From contig CAXSZX010000002.1 of assembly GCA_964242115.1 (NCBI GenBank), forward strand, positions 62,001 to 126,000: 64,000 nucleotides of DNA. The letters run 5' to 3'. Source of the DNA: BOG-908 sp964242115 (GTDB lineage Bacteria; Pseudomonadota; Alphaproteobacteria; Acetobacterales; Acetobacteraceae). Each line of letters starts with the position of its first letter. Position 1 is the first letter of the stretch. The notes below the pieces were generated by a model. That model was not told where the DNA came from. It did no database searches and saw nothing but the letters and a program-made list of their open reading frames with translations. The position numbers and the translations under genes were made by a program. Positions 16,947-24,801 of the stretch are shown in pieces.

Positions 16947-18067
16947 GGACCAAGGCGGCAGTGCTGCGTGAGACGGGGCTGGCGCGGCCGTATGCGGACT
17001 CCCGGCCCTTGGCGGTGCGGGAGGTGGGACTGGCTATGCCCGGCATCGGCGAGCTGCTGGTGCGGGTGGGTGCGGCGGGGCTGTGCCACTCGGACCTCTC
17101 GGTGATCGATGGCAGCCGGCCACGGCCGATGCCGATGGTTCTGGGGCACGAAGCGGCCGGCAGCGTGGAGGCGTGCGGGCCTGGCGTGGAAGGGTTCGTG
17201 CCGGGCGACCAGGTGATCTTCTCGTTCGTGCCGAGCTGCGGGGCGTGCCTGCCTTGTGCGGAGGGACGGCCGGCGCTGTGCGAGCCGGGGGCGGCCGCCA
17301 ACGGCGCCGGCGTGCTGCTGGGCGGCGGGCGCCGCTGGTGCGACGACGGCGGCGGTCCGGTGAACCACCACCTCGGCGTCTCGGGTTTCGCCGAGTTCAC
17401 GGTGACCAGCGCGCGGTCCGCGGTGCGGGTGGACGGCGCGCTGCCGATGGAGGTGGCCGCCCTGTTCGGCTGCGCGGTGATGACGGGCGTAGGCGCGGTG
17501 GTGAACACGGCGAGGGTGCCGCCTGGCGCCAGCGTCGCGGTGTTCGGACTGGGCGGCGTGGGGCTGGCCTGCGTGCTGGGCGCGGTGGCCTCCGGGGCAA
17601 ACCCGGTCGTGGTGGTAGACCCTTCTGCGGAGAAGCGGGCGCTGGCGGTCTCGCTTGGGGCGACGACCGTGGTTGCGGCCGGCGAGGACGCGGTGGCCGG
17701 CGTGCGAGAAGCCACGGCAGGCGGGGCGGCGTTCGTGTTCGAATCGGTGGGGCACGAGGCGGTGCTGGCGCAGGCCTACGCGGCGACGCGGCGCGGCGGG
17801 ACGACGGTGGCGACAGGGTTGCCGCATCCCAGCCGGATGTTCGCGGTGCCGGCCGTGAGCCTGGTAGCCGAGGAGCGGACGGTAAGAGGCAGCTACATGG
17901 GCTCGGCAGTGCCGCGGCGCGACCTGCCGCGGTTCGTGGCGATGTACCGCGCCGGGCGGCTGCCAGTGGACCGGCTGCTGACGCATCGGCTGGGGTTGGG
18001 TGAGATCAACGAGGGGTTCGACCGGCTGGCCGATGGTGTAGGGGTGCGGCAGGTGGTGGTGTTCTAG
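16943..18067 (+). CDS. Zinc-dependent alcohol dehydrogenase (MDR superfamily)
   Basis: 374 residues. Catalytic zinc ligands appear in GLCHSDLSV and LGHEAAGSVE; the structural zinc cluster is CGACLPCAEGRPALC; the Rossmann loop is FGLGGVGLACVLGA followed by VVVVDPS, indicating NAD(H). The overall pattern is close to class III-like/aryl alcohol dehydrogenases. The start GTG 16943 overlaps the thioesterase stop by four bases and is preceded by ACGGAGG. Substrate unknown. The stop is fused to an intergenic repeat. Confidence 0.9.
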   Translation: MRTKAAVLRETGLARPYADSRPLAVREVGLAMPGIGELLVRVGAAGLCHSDLSVIDGSRPRPMPMVLGHEAAGSVEACGPGVEGFVPGDQVIFSFVPSCGACLPCAEGRPALCEPGAAANGAGVLLGGGRRWCDDGGGPVNHHLGVSGFAEFTVTSARSAVRVDGALPMEVAALFGCAVMTGVGAVVNTARVPPGASVAVFGLGGVGLACVLGAVASGANPVVVVDPSAEKRALAVSLGATTVVAAGEDAVAGVREATAGGAAFVFESVGHEAVLAQAYAATRRGGTTVATGLPHPSRMFAVPAVSLVAEERTVRGSYMGSAVPRRDLPRFVAMYRAGRLPVDRLLTHRLGLGEINEGFDRLADGVGVRQVVVF

Positions 18068-18205
18068 GCAAGGCAAGCAAGCGGTTCTTTCTTGAAGAAA
18101 AAACCGAAAAACTTCTAGTCCGGCTGTCGCGGCGTTTCCTGCAGCTTGGACTCAGAAGACAAAAGTTTTTTGGTTCTTTTTTTCAAAAAAGAACCGCTTG
18201 CTTTC
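18067..18205. repeat. Nested-palindrome intergenic repeat, copy 7
   Basis: Full copy. The left edge continues the dehydrogenase stop (TAGGCAAGGCAAGCAAGC). The core has CCGGCTGTCGCGGCG; the right arm is a perfect type-A hairpin. The C-terminal codons of the small minus-strand ORF at 18115-18393 are read out of this element. Confidence 0.9.
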
Positions 18206-18393
18206 TGCGTCTCCCACCGAGCGGTCGCCACCGCCTGCCGCGCCAGCATCTGCGCACCGGCAAACGTGGCCGCCGTAGCACCATCGGCACCGCTGGCCCG
18301 TACGTCGGCCGAAACGAACTGCCAGCCTTCGGGCAGCCGGATTGCAGCGCCGACGAACACGCCGTCGACCTCGACGACCTTGGAACTCTGCAT
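18115..18393 (-). CDS. Small hypothetical protein with repeat-derived C-terminus
   Basis: 92 residues if it starts at ATG 18393. The first ~65 residues (MQSSKVVEVDGVFVGAAIRL, PEGWQFVSADVRASG) look like a compact real domain with normal codon use; the rest (FLKKRTKKL...) is translation of the intergenic repeat. I do not recognise a family. The element may have replaced the original stop. Lies downstream of cysG on the same strand, 122 bases away. Confidence 0.5.
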   Translation of the reverse strand: MQSSKVVEVDGVFVGAAIRLPEGWQFVSADVRASGADGATAATFAGAQMLARQAVATARWETQKASGSFLKKRTKKLLSSESKLQETPRQPD

Positions 18394-18514
18394 GTGATCT
18401 ATTCGGGTCCGCATTGACACGTTTGGGCGAGCGATGTGCCATGGAGGGCCTGTCGGCGCCACACAAATGCACGTTTCGCGGGGAAGTTGGTGTGCAATGC
18501 AGCAAATATTTTGA

Positions 18515-19843
18515 TCAAAGGTCAACCGAAAGTTGTTGCGGCAGGCGATCGGCCGTACCGCCCAGCAGGATCAGCACCGGCCCGCCGGCGGCCCAATCGC
18601 CGGCCGAGACGGCAAGTTCCTCCAACGGTCCACGCAGCACGCGCGTGTGTGACGTGCCGCCGCTCTCCACCAGCACTGCCTGCATCGCGGTGGAGAAGCC
18701 CGCAGCCGCGAGCTCGTTACAAAGACGCGGCAAAGTCGCCAGGCCCATGTAGATGGCGAGCGTGACGCCGGGGCGCAGCAGGCCGGCGTAGTCGATGCCC
18801 AAATCCTCCCGGCGGCGATGGGCAGTGACGAAAGTGACGGCGTGGGCGGCGTCGCGGTGGGTGAGCGGGATGCCGGCTGAGGCGGCGCAGGCCAACGCCG
18901 CGGTAATGCCGGGAACCACCTCGCAGGCAACGCCGGCCTCGTGCAGCGCGTCCAGCTCCTCGCCGCCGCGGCCGAAGATGAACGGGTCGCCGCCCTTCAG
19001 GCGAACCACGCGGCGGCCTTCGCGGGCCAGGCGGACCAGCAGCGCGTTGATGTCGCGCTGCGGCATGGTGTGGTGGCCCTCGCTCTTGCCGACGTCGATG
19101 CGCTCGGCGTCGCGGCGGGCCAGCTCGAGCACCTCGGCGGTGCCCAGGCGGTCGTGCACGATCACGTCGGCCTCGCCCAGCAGACGCAGGCCGCGCAGGC
19201 TGACCAGGTCGGCCGCCCCCGGACCGGCGCCGACCAAATGGACGATGCCGGGGGCGGGGCGCGCGAGGCCGGCTTCCGCCGCGTCCAGCTCGGCAGCGTA
19301 CTCGGTGGCGGCCGCGGCCTCGTCGCCGGCCAGCATCAGGTCGGCGACGCGGCCGGCGAAGACGCGCTCGAGCATGCGGCGGCGCTGCACCATGTTGGGC
19401 AGACGACGACGCGTCTCGGCCTTGAAGCGGTCGGCGAGTGCGGCGAGGCGGCCCCAGGCGGGCGCCACCCACGTCTCGATGCGGCCACGCAACAGCCGCG
19501 CCAGAACCGGGGCGGCGCCCCCGCTGGAGATGGCGATTGTCAGCGGATCACGGTCGACGATCGCCGGCGTGATGTAGCTGCACAGCTCCGGCCGGTCGAC
19601 GACGTTGACCGGAATGCCGGCTGCCTGCGCCGCGGCGGAAAAGGCGGCGAGCACGGGCTCGGGCAGGCCGGAGGCGACGGCCAGCACGCAGCCGGCGAGA
19701 TCCACCCCTGCCAGGCTGGCGGGGCGGTCTACGCAGGCACCGAGCGAGGTGAACAGCTCGGCACGGCGGTCGGCCGCCTCGTTGCGGCCGAGGACGACGA
19801 CGCGGCGGCTTTCGAGTTGAAGGAAGATCGGGTAGCCGCGCAT
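18515..19843 (-). CDS. cysG: Siroheme synthase (three activities)
   Basis: 442 residues. The N-terminal half is precorrin-2 dehydrogenase/sirohydrochlorin ferrochelatase; the C-terminal half is uroporphyrinogen-III C-methyltransferase (VGAGPGAADLVSLRGL, VVRLKGGDPFIFGRGGEE, EVVPGITAALACAA). It supplies the siroheme used by the nearby CysI. The ferrochelatase region NVVDRPELCSYITP and the loop ISSGGAAPVLARLLR are conserved. Oddity: the nucleotide-binding loop reads VVLGRNEAADRRA where GGGxVAxRK is usual, so the second glycine is replaced by Asn. The start is ATG 19843 (MRGYPIFLQL); the upstream open frame is only repeat sequence. Confidence 0.93.
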   Translation of the reverse strand: MRGYPIFLQLESRRVVVLGRNEAADRRAELFTSLGACVDRPASLAGVDLAGCVLAVASGLPEPVLAAFSAAAQAAGIPVNVVDRPELCSYITPAIVDRDPLTIAISSGGAAPVLARLLRGRIETWVAPAWGRLAALADRFKAETRRRLPNMVQRRRMLERVFAGRVADLMLAGDEAAAATEYAAELDAAEAGLARPAPGIVHLVGAGPGAADLVSLRGLRLLGEADVIVHDRLGTAEVLELARRDAERIDVGKSEGHHTMPQRDINALLVRLAREGRRVVRLKGGDPFIFGRGGEELDALHEAGVACEVVPGITAALACAASAGIPLTHRDAAHAVTFVTAHRRREDLGIDYAGLLRPGVTLAIYMGLATLPRLCNELAAAGFSTAMQAVLVESGGTSHTRVLRGPLEELAVSAGDWAAGGPVLILLGGTADRLPQQLSVDL

Positions 19844-19844
19844 A

Positions 19845-19983
19845 GGAAGGAAGGAAGGACTTCTTTTTTGGAAAAAAAGAAGCAAAACACTTTTAGTCCC
19901 TCACGTGTGTGGTGCGGAGAGGTCCGCGTCAGCCCGAGCAAAAGTTTTTTGGTTCTTTTTTCCTAAAGAGAACTGCTTTCTCA
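19845..19983. repeat. Nested-palindrome intergenic repeat, copy 8
   Basis: Full copy between the cysG start and the GGDEF-EAL stop. Left arm CTTCTTTTTTGG/AAAAAAAGAAGC, right arm AAAGTTTTTTGGTTC ending GAACTGCTTTC. The right edge joins the stop TGA of the downstream gene. The core retains GGTCCGCGTCAGC. Confidence 0.85.
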
Positions 19984-21414
19984 GGCCGCTACGAGCGCCG
20001 CCACGTTTGGCTCGATCCCCAGCAGCGCCGCTGCCGCAGCCGCCGGTGCGGGCCTCGCGTAGAGGAAGCCCTGGGCGAAGTGGCAGCCGAGCTGACCCAG
20101 GCGTTCGGCCACGTCCTCGGTCTCCACGCCGTCGGCCACGATGTCGATGCCCAGTCCCTTGCCGAGCAACAGCATCGCCGTGACGCAAGCCTCGGCACGC
20201 GGGTCCACGGCCAGCCTCTGCACGAACACCTTGCCGATTTTGATGCTGTCGAAAGGCAGGTCGCGCAAATGCAGGAAGTTCGACGCCCCGCTGCCGAAAT
20301 CGTCGAGCACGGCTCGCGCGCCGTGCTCGTGCAGCACGTCGATCAGCTCGCGAACCAGCGCGCGGTCGGCCATCAGCGCGGTCTCGGAGATCTCGACGTC
20401 GAGCCGGCTCATGTCCATCCGGCGCTGCCAGGTCCCCGGCTGGGTGCGCAGCAGGCCAATCAGCTCACGCACCTGACCGGCAGACACGTTTACCGCGAAG
20501 CGGCACCAGGCCGGCCACTCCCGCGTGTCGTGTGCCACGTGGCGCAGCAGCGCCGTGCTGATCTGGCCGGATAGGCCCATCTCGTCGGCGAGCGGGATGA
20601 ATTGTTCGGCCAGCAACAGGCCGTTCTTGGGATGGTTCCAGCGCGCCAGCACTTCGAACTTGGCGATCTGGCCGGAGGGCAAGCTGACGACCGGCTGATA
20701 GTATGGCACCACCTGGCCCGCCTCGATGGCGCGCTGCAGCTCGGCGCGCATCTGCTCGCGGTCGAGGATGTCGGCCGCCTCGCGCTCGCCGCAGAGGTGG
20801 AAGCGTCCGCCGCCCAGGCTCTTGGCGTGCGTCAGAGAGACCCGGGCGGCACGCATCAGCGTCTCGGCAGAGCGTCCGTTGCCGGGTGCGCGGGCCACAC
20901 CCATGCTGAGCGCCGTGTCCACCAGCTCGCCGGACGCCGGGTTGGGGATGGAGAGCACGGCGAACACCTGCGCGACGGTGCGCGGGAGCAGCTCGAGCTC
21001 GTCCGGCCGGGTGATCAACAGGGCGAAGCTGTCGCTGCCGACCCGGGCGGCATGGTCGCGTTCGGTCACCAGCGCGCGAAGGCGGCCGGCGAAGGCGGCA
21101 AGCAGTTCGTTGCCGCCAGCCTCGCCCAGGTTGGCGTTCACAGCGTCGAAACGGTCGAGGTCTATCAGCAGGAGGGCCAGCGGACCACGGACAAGCTGGG
21201 AGGACAGTGTTTCGAGGAAGGCCGCGCGGTTCGACAGCCCGGTCAGCGAGTCGCGGCGGGAGAGACGGAACAGGTCGACCTGCCGGTCGCTCCGCAAGGC
21301 AGCGTTGGCCGATTCCAAGGTGCTGTACACGTTGCCGGCCTTGCGCATGTGCCAGGCGAGCGCGGCGGACAGGCACGACGTGGCACAGGTTGCGAGGAGG
21401 AAAGGGTCTGGCAT
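19981..21414 (-). CDS. GGDEF-EAL protein with degenerate GGDEF, putative c-di-GMP phosphodiesterase
   Basis: 477 residues. One short N-terminal hydrophobic segment (MPDPFLLATCATSCLSAAL) anchors it. The GGDEF site reads RVGSDSFALL, so cyclase activity is unlikely. The EAL domain has EVLARW (EVL at the signature), NVSAGQ, EISET, DDFGSGASN and IKIGK; the loop usually read as EGVET is DGVET. Most metal-binding acidic residues remain, so weak or altered phosphodiesterase activity is possible, as is a purely c-di-GMP-sensing role. In acetic acid bacteria such proteins tune cellulose or exopolysaccharide formation. Confidence 0.88.
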   Translation of the reverse strand: MPDPFLLATCATSCLSAALAWHMRKAGNVYSTLESANAALRSDRQVDLFRLSRRDSLTGLSNRAAFLETLSSQLVRGPLALLLIDLDRFDAVNANLGEAGGNELLAAFAGRLRALVTERDHAARVGSDSFALLITRPDELELLPRTVAQVFAVLSIPNPASGELVDTALSMGVARAPGNGRSAETLMRAARVSLTHAKSLGGGRFHLCGEREAADILDREQMRAELQRAIEAGQVVPYYQPVVSLPSGQIAKFEVLARWNHPKNGLLLAEQFIPLADEMGLSGQISTALLRHVAHDTREWPAWCRFAVNVSAGQVRELIGLLRTQPGTWQRRMDMSRLDVEISETALMADRALVRELIDVLHEHGARAVLDDFGSGASNFLHLRDLPFDSIKIGKVFVQRLAVDPRAEACVTAMLLLGKGLGIDIVADGVETEDVAERLGQLGCHFAQGFLYARPAPAAAAAALLGIEPNVAALVAA

Positions 21415-21585
21415 TGCGGTGGACCTGGTGGTGCTGGGTCCAGGAATACGCGACGAAGGTTAAGGGACCGTTTAGCCCGGCTGGCGCAGGCGGCCTTCCG
21501 CCGCGGACCGGAGCTTGTCTCGCGTCGCCTGGGCGGGATGTTGAGCTGCTCAAAGCGTGCTGCCTGGGGGCTGGCCCCGGATCAG

Positions 21586-21807
21586 CTAGGTCCGCCGCCC
21601 CGCGTGCCACCAACGGCGCAACGCGACCAGCGACCAGACCGCTTCGACGCCGCCGAACGGCCAGGCGCCCTGCAGGAAGCCATAGGCCGAGCCGAGGCAG
21701 CAGGCACCGGCAAACGCCAGGACGAACCAGTGGCTGCGCGCCTCCAGGGCGTAGGTCACCAGCATCAGCGTGACCGCGACCAGCCCGAACAGAGTGAGGT
21801 GGTCCAG
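21586..21807 (-). CDS. Small two-TM membrane protein with probable CTG start
   Basis: 73 residues if initiated at CTG 21807, which is preceded by TGGAGAACTCAC (GGAGA at suitable spacing). The frame has no ATG, GTG or TTG upstream before the protein-like part. Sequence features: DHLTLFGLVAVTLMLVTYAL (first membrane segment), WFVLAFAGACCLGSAYGF (second), then GGVEAVWSLVALRRWW. Base and codon use and the clean hydrophobic pattern support a real inner-membrane protein of unknown function. An ATG 14 codons in would cut into the first membrane segment. Confidence 0.6.
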   Translation of the reverse strand: MDHLTLFGLVAVTLMLVTYALEARSHWFVLAFAGACCLGSAYGFLQGAWPFGGVEAVWSLVALRRWWHAGRRT

Positions 21808-21884
21808 GTGAGTTCTCCACGTTTCGACGACGCTCCGGTGCGTCGGCAGCCGCCGTATTTGCCGAAATAAATTACAAGTAACAG

Positions 21885-21913
21885 TTGCGTGAACGAGAAG
21901 ATCCTGTTACATA
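21885..21913 (+). promoter_or_regulatory. Candidate sigma-70 promoter of the small RNA
   Basis: TTGCGT at 21885-21890 and TACATA at 21908-21913, separated by 17 bases, place transcription start near 21919-21920, immediately before the first hairpin of the candidate sRNA. The -10 box is a weak match. Confidence 0.4.
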
Positions 21914-21917
21914 CTCA

Positions 21918-21985
21918 ACGCGAGGTTGCGGACACCTCGTGGTTTCCTCCCTGAACTTGGCGGTGCTTAGGCACCGCCCTTTTTC
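21918..21985 (+). ncRNA. Candidate trans-acting small RNA with anti-Shine-Dalgarno motif
   Basis: About 68 nt. It has a 5' hairpin CGAGGT-TGCGGAC-ACCTCG (21921-21939), then a single-stranded stretch carrying CCTCCC (21946-21951), which is complementary to ribosome-binding sites, then an intrinsic terminator GGCGGTGC-TTAG-GCACCGCC plus CTTTTT (21959-21984). This architecture resembles alphaproteobacterial alpha-r14/'cuckoo'-type sRNAs, although those have a longer CCUCCUCCC motif. No convincing protein is encoded across it. Promoter candidate at 21885-21913. Confidence 0.55.
21959..21984 (+). terminator. Intrinsic terminator
   Basis: Perfect 8-bp stem GGCGGTGC/GCACCGCC with a TTAG loop and a CTTTTT tail. 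It ends the candidate sRNA; no plus-strand protein gene upstream needs it. Confidence 0.85.
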
Positions 21986-22157
21986 AGACGTCCGCAGGGA
22001 GGATGTGCACGGGCGCAGCAACCGATGTGAGCGACATCAGCGGCAATTCGCCCGGGCATCGACGACAGCGCTCCAGCTAAGCCGACACGCTGCAAGCGCA
22101 TACAGACACCGCACGCGACTATTCATTACGATAAACCAACTTTAACCGAGGATGCTC

Positions 22158-22313
22158 ATGCAAGAGGTCATTTACGAGGGTATTGCCGGTCTGATCACGG
22201 TCGCGTCGATCGTGTCGTTGTTTTTGCCCAGACAGCAGAAAGGCGGCTCACAGGGGTCACTGCAAGATGACGGGCAGGTAGCGTCGGAGATGCGCCTGGG
22301 CGGCTCTGCCTAG
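22158..22313 (+). CDS. Small single-TM hypothetical protein
   Basis: 51 residues from ATG 22158, which has GAGG six bases upstream; ATG 22152 is an alternative adding two residues. One membrane segment (IYEGIAGLITVASIVSLFL) then a short polar Gln/Gly/Ser-rich tail. No family recognised. It lies just outside the left attachment site, so it is chromosomal. Confidence 0.45.
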   Translation: MQEVIYEGIAGLITVASIVSLFLPRQQKGGSQGSLQDDGQVASEMRLGGSA

Positions 22314-22447
22314 TCGCCAGCAGGTGTTGTCCGGAGGCCGAGCAGCTGTTGTCGTCCTTTGCCCAGACGCCGCGGTCGACTGCTCACTGTGCAGCAGGAG
22401 CTCCTTGCAGCTTTCATTTGAAACCAGGTTCAACGGCTGCGAAGCGA

Positions 22448-22461
22448 TGGTGGAGGGGGTT
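22448..22461. repeat. attL candidate of the tRNA-Tyr element
   Basis: TGGTGGAGGGGGTT, identical to 37407-37420, which is the 3' end of tRNA-Tyr (CCA, discriminator and acceptor strand). The next bases keep a weak resemblance to the tRNA T-arm (CGAACC at both). It lies 163 bases before the integrase start. Confidence 0.75.
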
Positions 22462-22489
22462 TCCTATCCATCGAACCATCAGGGTGCGT

Positions 22490-22552
22490 CATACCGCGTC
22501 AAAACGACGCCCTAGTTCGGCTTTACAGGCACTTACCGCCACATACCGCGTC
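22490..22552. promoter_or_regulatory. Paired 11-bp direct repeats, candidate integrase arm sites
   Basis: CATACCGCGTC occurs at 22490-22500 and 22542-22552, between attL and the integrase gene, each followed by an A/T-rich triplet and ACGA. The position and spacing fit arm-type integrase or excisionase sites, or operators for int. A dyad GCCAGCACA...TGGGCTGGC follows near 22571-22593. Confidence 0.45.
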
Positions 22553-22623
22553 TTGACGAGCCACTAAGCGCCAGCACAGAATGTGGGCTGGCGTGTGGGC
22601 TTGTTAGTTCGACGGAGAGTCCG

Positions 22624-23814
22624 GTGGGTAAGCTGAATGCGTTGAAGGTGAAGTCTCTGACGAAGCCTGGCCGGTATGGCGACGGCAAGGGACTGTGGCT
22701 TCAGGTCCGCGATGCCGATCATCGTTCGTGGCTGTTCCGCTTCGCGACCCAAGGCAAGCAGCAGCAAATGGGGCTCGGCCCCCTCGACCTGGTTTCGTTG
22801 GGCGAGGCGCGAGAGGCGGCGCTGGATGCGCGCAAGCTCCTGCACGCCGGCATCAATCCCCTCAAGCAGCGGCAGACGAAGAAAGCAGAACAGGCGGCCG
22901 AGAAGGCTGCAGCTGTCACGTTCCGGGCTGTGGGTGCGATGTATATAGCTGCTCACGAGCCGACGTGGAGGAATAAGCAGCACCGCTACCAGTGGCGCCA
23001 GACCCTGGACAGCTATGTGTATCCGATCATGGGCGACATGCCGGTAGCCTCGGTGGAGACTGGCGACGTGATGCGGGCGATCGAGCCGCTGTGGACCACC
23101 AAGCCAGAGACAGCCGCTCGGGTCCGAGGTCGCATTGAGACCATTCTGGACTACGCAAAGGCCCGGAATTGGCGATCCGGAGACAACCCGGCCAGGTGGC
23201 GCGGGCACGTGTCCAACCTGCTTCCCAAGCGGGCGAAGGTGAGGGCAATAGCCCACCACGCAGCGCTGCCCTGGAAGGATGTTGGCGCCTTCCTGGGCCT
23301 TGTGCGCGCGGAAGGCGGCACCGCCGCCTTGGCGCTGCAATACACGATCCTGACGGCCGCCCGGACTACTGAGGCCATCGAAGCTCGGTGGAGCGAAATC
23401 GACCTTAGTGCGGGCGTTTGGACGATCCCGCCTGACCGCATGAAAGCCGGCCGGGAACACTGGGTGCCGCTAGCTCCGGCTGCGGCCGCAGTGCTGCAGG
23501 CTATGCTGCCGTCAAAACCGCCCGAGGGGGATGGCTACGTGTTCCCCGGCGGCAAGAAAGCGGCGCCGCTGTCAAACATGGCCATGACGGCACTCCTGCG
23601 GCGCATGGGGCGCGGAGACATCACAGTGCATGGGTTCCGATCCACGTTCCGAGACTGGTGCGGCGAAGCGACCCACCATCCTCGCGAGATTGCGGAGGCA
23701 GCGCTGGCGCACACGGTCAAGGACAAGACTGAAGCGGCTTACCAGCGTGGCGATCTGCTCGACAAACGTCGGGTGCTTATGGCTGACTGGGCGGAACATT
23801 GCGGGGCAGGGTAG
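22624..23814 (+). CDS. int: Tyrosine integrase, P4-like (DUF4102 N-terminus)
   Basis: 396 residues from GTG 22624. The N-terminal arm-binding domain has the typical RYGDGKGLWLQV and GEAREAALDARKLL; the catalytic domain shows Arg in LTAARTTEAIEARW, His-x-x-Arg in VHGFRSTFRDW, the late His in ALAHTV, and the nucleophile Tyr in AAYQRGDLLDKR. This family integrates into the 3' ends of tRNA genes, matching the tRNA-Tyr repeat beside it. Transcribed into the element; the hicAB genes come next on the other strand. Confidence 0.95.
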   Translation: MGKLNALKVKSLTKPGRYGDGKGLWLQVRDADHRSWLFRFATQGKQQQMGLGPLDLVSLGEAREAALDARKLLHAGINPLKQRQTKKAEQAAEKAAAVTFRAVGAMYIAAHEPTWRNKQHRYQWRQTLDSYVYPIMGDMPVASVETGDVMRAIEPLWTTKPETAARVRGRIETILDYAKARNWRSGDNPARWRGHVSNLLPKRAKVRAIAHHAALPWKDVGAFLGLVRAEGGTAALALQYTILTAARTTEAIEARWSEIDLSAGVWTIPPDRMKAGREHWVPLAPAAAAVLQAMLPSKPPEGDGYVFPGGKKAAPLSNMAMTALLRRMGRGDITVHGFRSTFRDWCGEATHHPREIAEAALAHTVKDKTEAAYQRGDLLDKRRVLMADWAEHCGAG

Positions 23815-23845
23815 AACGGTAAGGGCGATTAGGTCAGCATACAAA

Positions 23846-23873
23846 AAGGCCGGGGAAAGCCTGCCCCGGCCTT
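23846..23873 (-). terminator. Intrinsic terminator between int and hicB
   Basis: Stem AAGGCCGGGG / CCCCGGCCTT (23846-23855 and 23864-23873). The U-run (TTTTTGT) is on the minus strand, so it suits the hicAB transcript best; it may also stop int. Confidence 0.75.
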
Positions 23874-23912
23874 GCTCTCGTGGTAATCGTTGCGCTTACA
23901 TCGACCGAGCGG

Positions 23913-24134
23913 CTAGGCGTAGATCCTATGAGGTGTCGCGCAAGGGATATCGCGGCCTAGAGCCTCAGCCTCCTCAATCCAGCAGGCGATTGCATCCTCT
24001 GCATTATGCAAAGCAGCCTCGCGGGTCGGACCGTCCGACATACAGCCAGGCAGGTCTGGAACGCTGGCCAGATAGCCTCCGCCATCCTCTTGGGAAAGCC
24101 GCTCGACTATGATCCCGTATGCTAGGTCACTCAT
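23913..24134 (-). CDS. hicB: HicB-type antitoxin
   Basis: 73 residues, partial RNase-H fold. Recognisable by YLASVPDLPGCMSDGPT and the helix REALHNAEDAI-like segment AALHNAEDAIACWIEEAE. No C-terminal HTH or ribbon-helix-helix DNA-binding domain is present, so autoregulation would need another factor. Its ATG overlaps the hicA stop (ATGA). The longer open frame to 24299 is a shadow of hicA. Confidence 0.9.
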   Translation of the reverse strand: MSDLAYGIIVERLSQEDGGGYLASVPDLPGCMSDGPTREAALHNAEDAIACWIEEAEALGRDIPCATPHRIYA

Positions 24135-24379
24135 ATAGTATCCTCGCAAGCCCGGATGAACTTGACTAACTCTTTGATGTAAACCGGCTTTATAGGCCGG
24201 TGAGCAGGTATGGTCAGTATGATAGCTTGGCTTCCGTGTGAAACTTTGTAGTGGTCTCCTCGGGATGGAGGTGTGCACCGTACGCCATAATGACTGCAAA
24301 CCCTCTCGACATCCCTAATGCTCCAGTCGCCCGCCGGGTTTCGGCGCATTTCTTGGAGCAGGTCAGTTTTAACGGCCAT
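24131..24379 (-). CDS. hicA: HicA-type mRNA interferase toxin
   Basis: 82 residues with a double-stranded-RNA-binding-like fold. The family pattern is clear: MRRNPAGDWSIRDVERVC, then a basic segment with GDHYKVSH, and LTIPAHRPIKPVYIKELVKF including the conserved catalytic His. Toxin-first order with hicB is the rule for this family. It probably stabilises the integrated element or acts in phage defence. Confidence 0.9.
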   Translation of the reverse strand: MAVKTDLLQEMRRNPAGDWSIRDVERVCSHYGVRCTPPSRGDHYKVSHGSQAIILTIPAHRPIKPVYIKELVKFIRACEDTI

Positions 24380-24549
24380 CTAACGACTCACGTTGGACGG
24401 TCTGGGGTCGCAAGGTCAACAGGTTGTTTCCGCCAAAATGCTTAGTCACGAAATTGTTGCGACTTGACAACGCCAGTATGGCCTAACGCCGACCACGTGG
24501 GCAATCGTATGTGGCACTTTGGCGCTTACTGACAATGGGCTGCGGCGCT

Positions 24550-24801
24550 CTAGCGTCGTAGACGCACCCCAGCCCCACCCCCGTTTTCTGGGATGAACTC
24601 GACGCCGGCGGCCTCCAGCGCGGCGCGGATCGCGGCCAGGGTTGAGGCTTTGAGCACCTCTCCTTGTTCAAACCTGGCGACGGTGTTGGTTGAGATGCCT
24701 GCGGCAGTGGCAACGTCGCGCACGCCCCAGCCGACCGCGACGCGAGCCATCCTGCACTGCACCGGCAGAAATGTGAACCCTGTTGCGATTTCATCGGCCA
24801 T
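24550..24801 (-). CDS. XRE-family repressor
   Basis: 83 residues. Helix-turn-helix GVRDVATAAGISTNTVARFE with the following EQGEVLKASTLAAIRAALEAAGVEFI is the Cro/CI-like fold common in small mobile-element regulators. Divergent from the three-gene plus-strand set; a palindromic operator candidate lies in the 92-base gap between them. Confidence 0.9.
   Translation of the reverse strand: MADEIATGFTFLPVQCRMARVAVGWGVRDVATAAGISTNTVARFEQGEVLKASTLAAIRAALEAAGVEFIPENGGGAGVRLRR

Noticed and set aside
21885..22145. 86-residue plus-strand ORF over the sRNA candidate
   Set aside because: Passes through a perfect intrinsic terminator, has no ribosome-binding site and a non-protein-like sequence.
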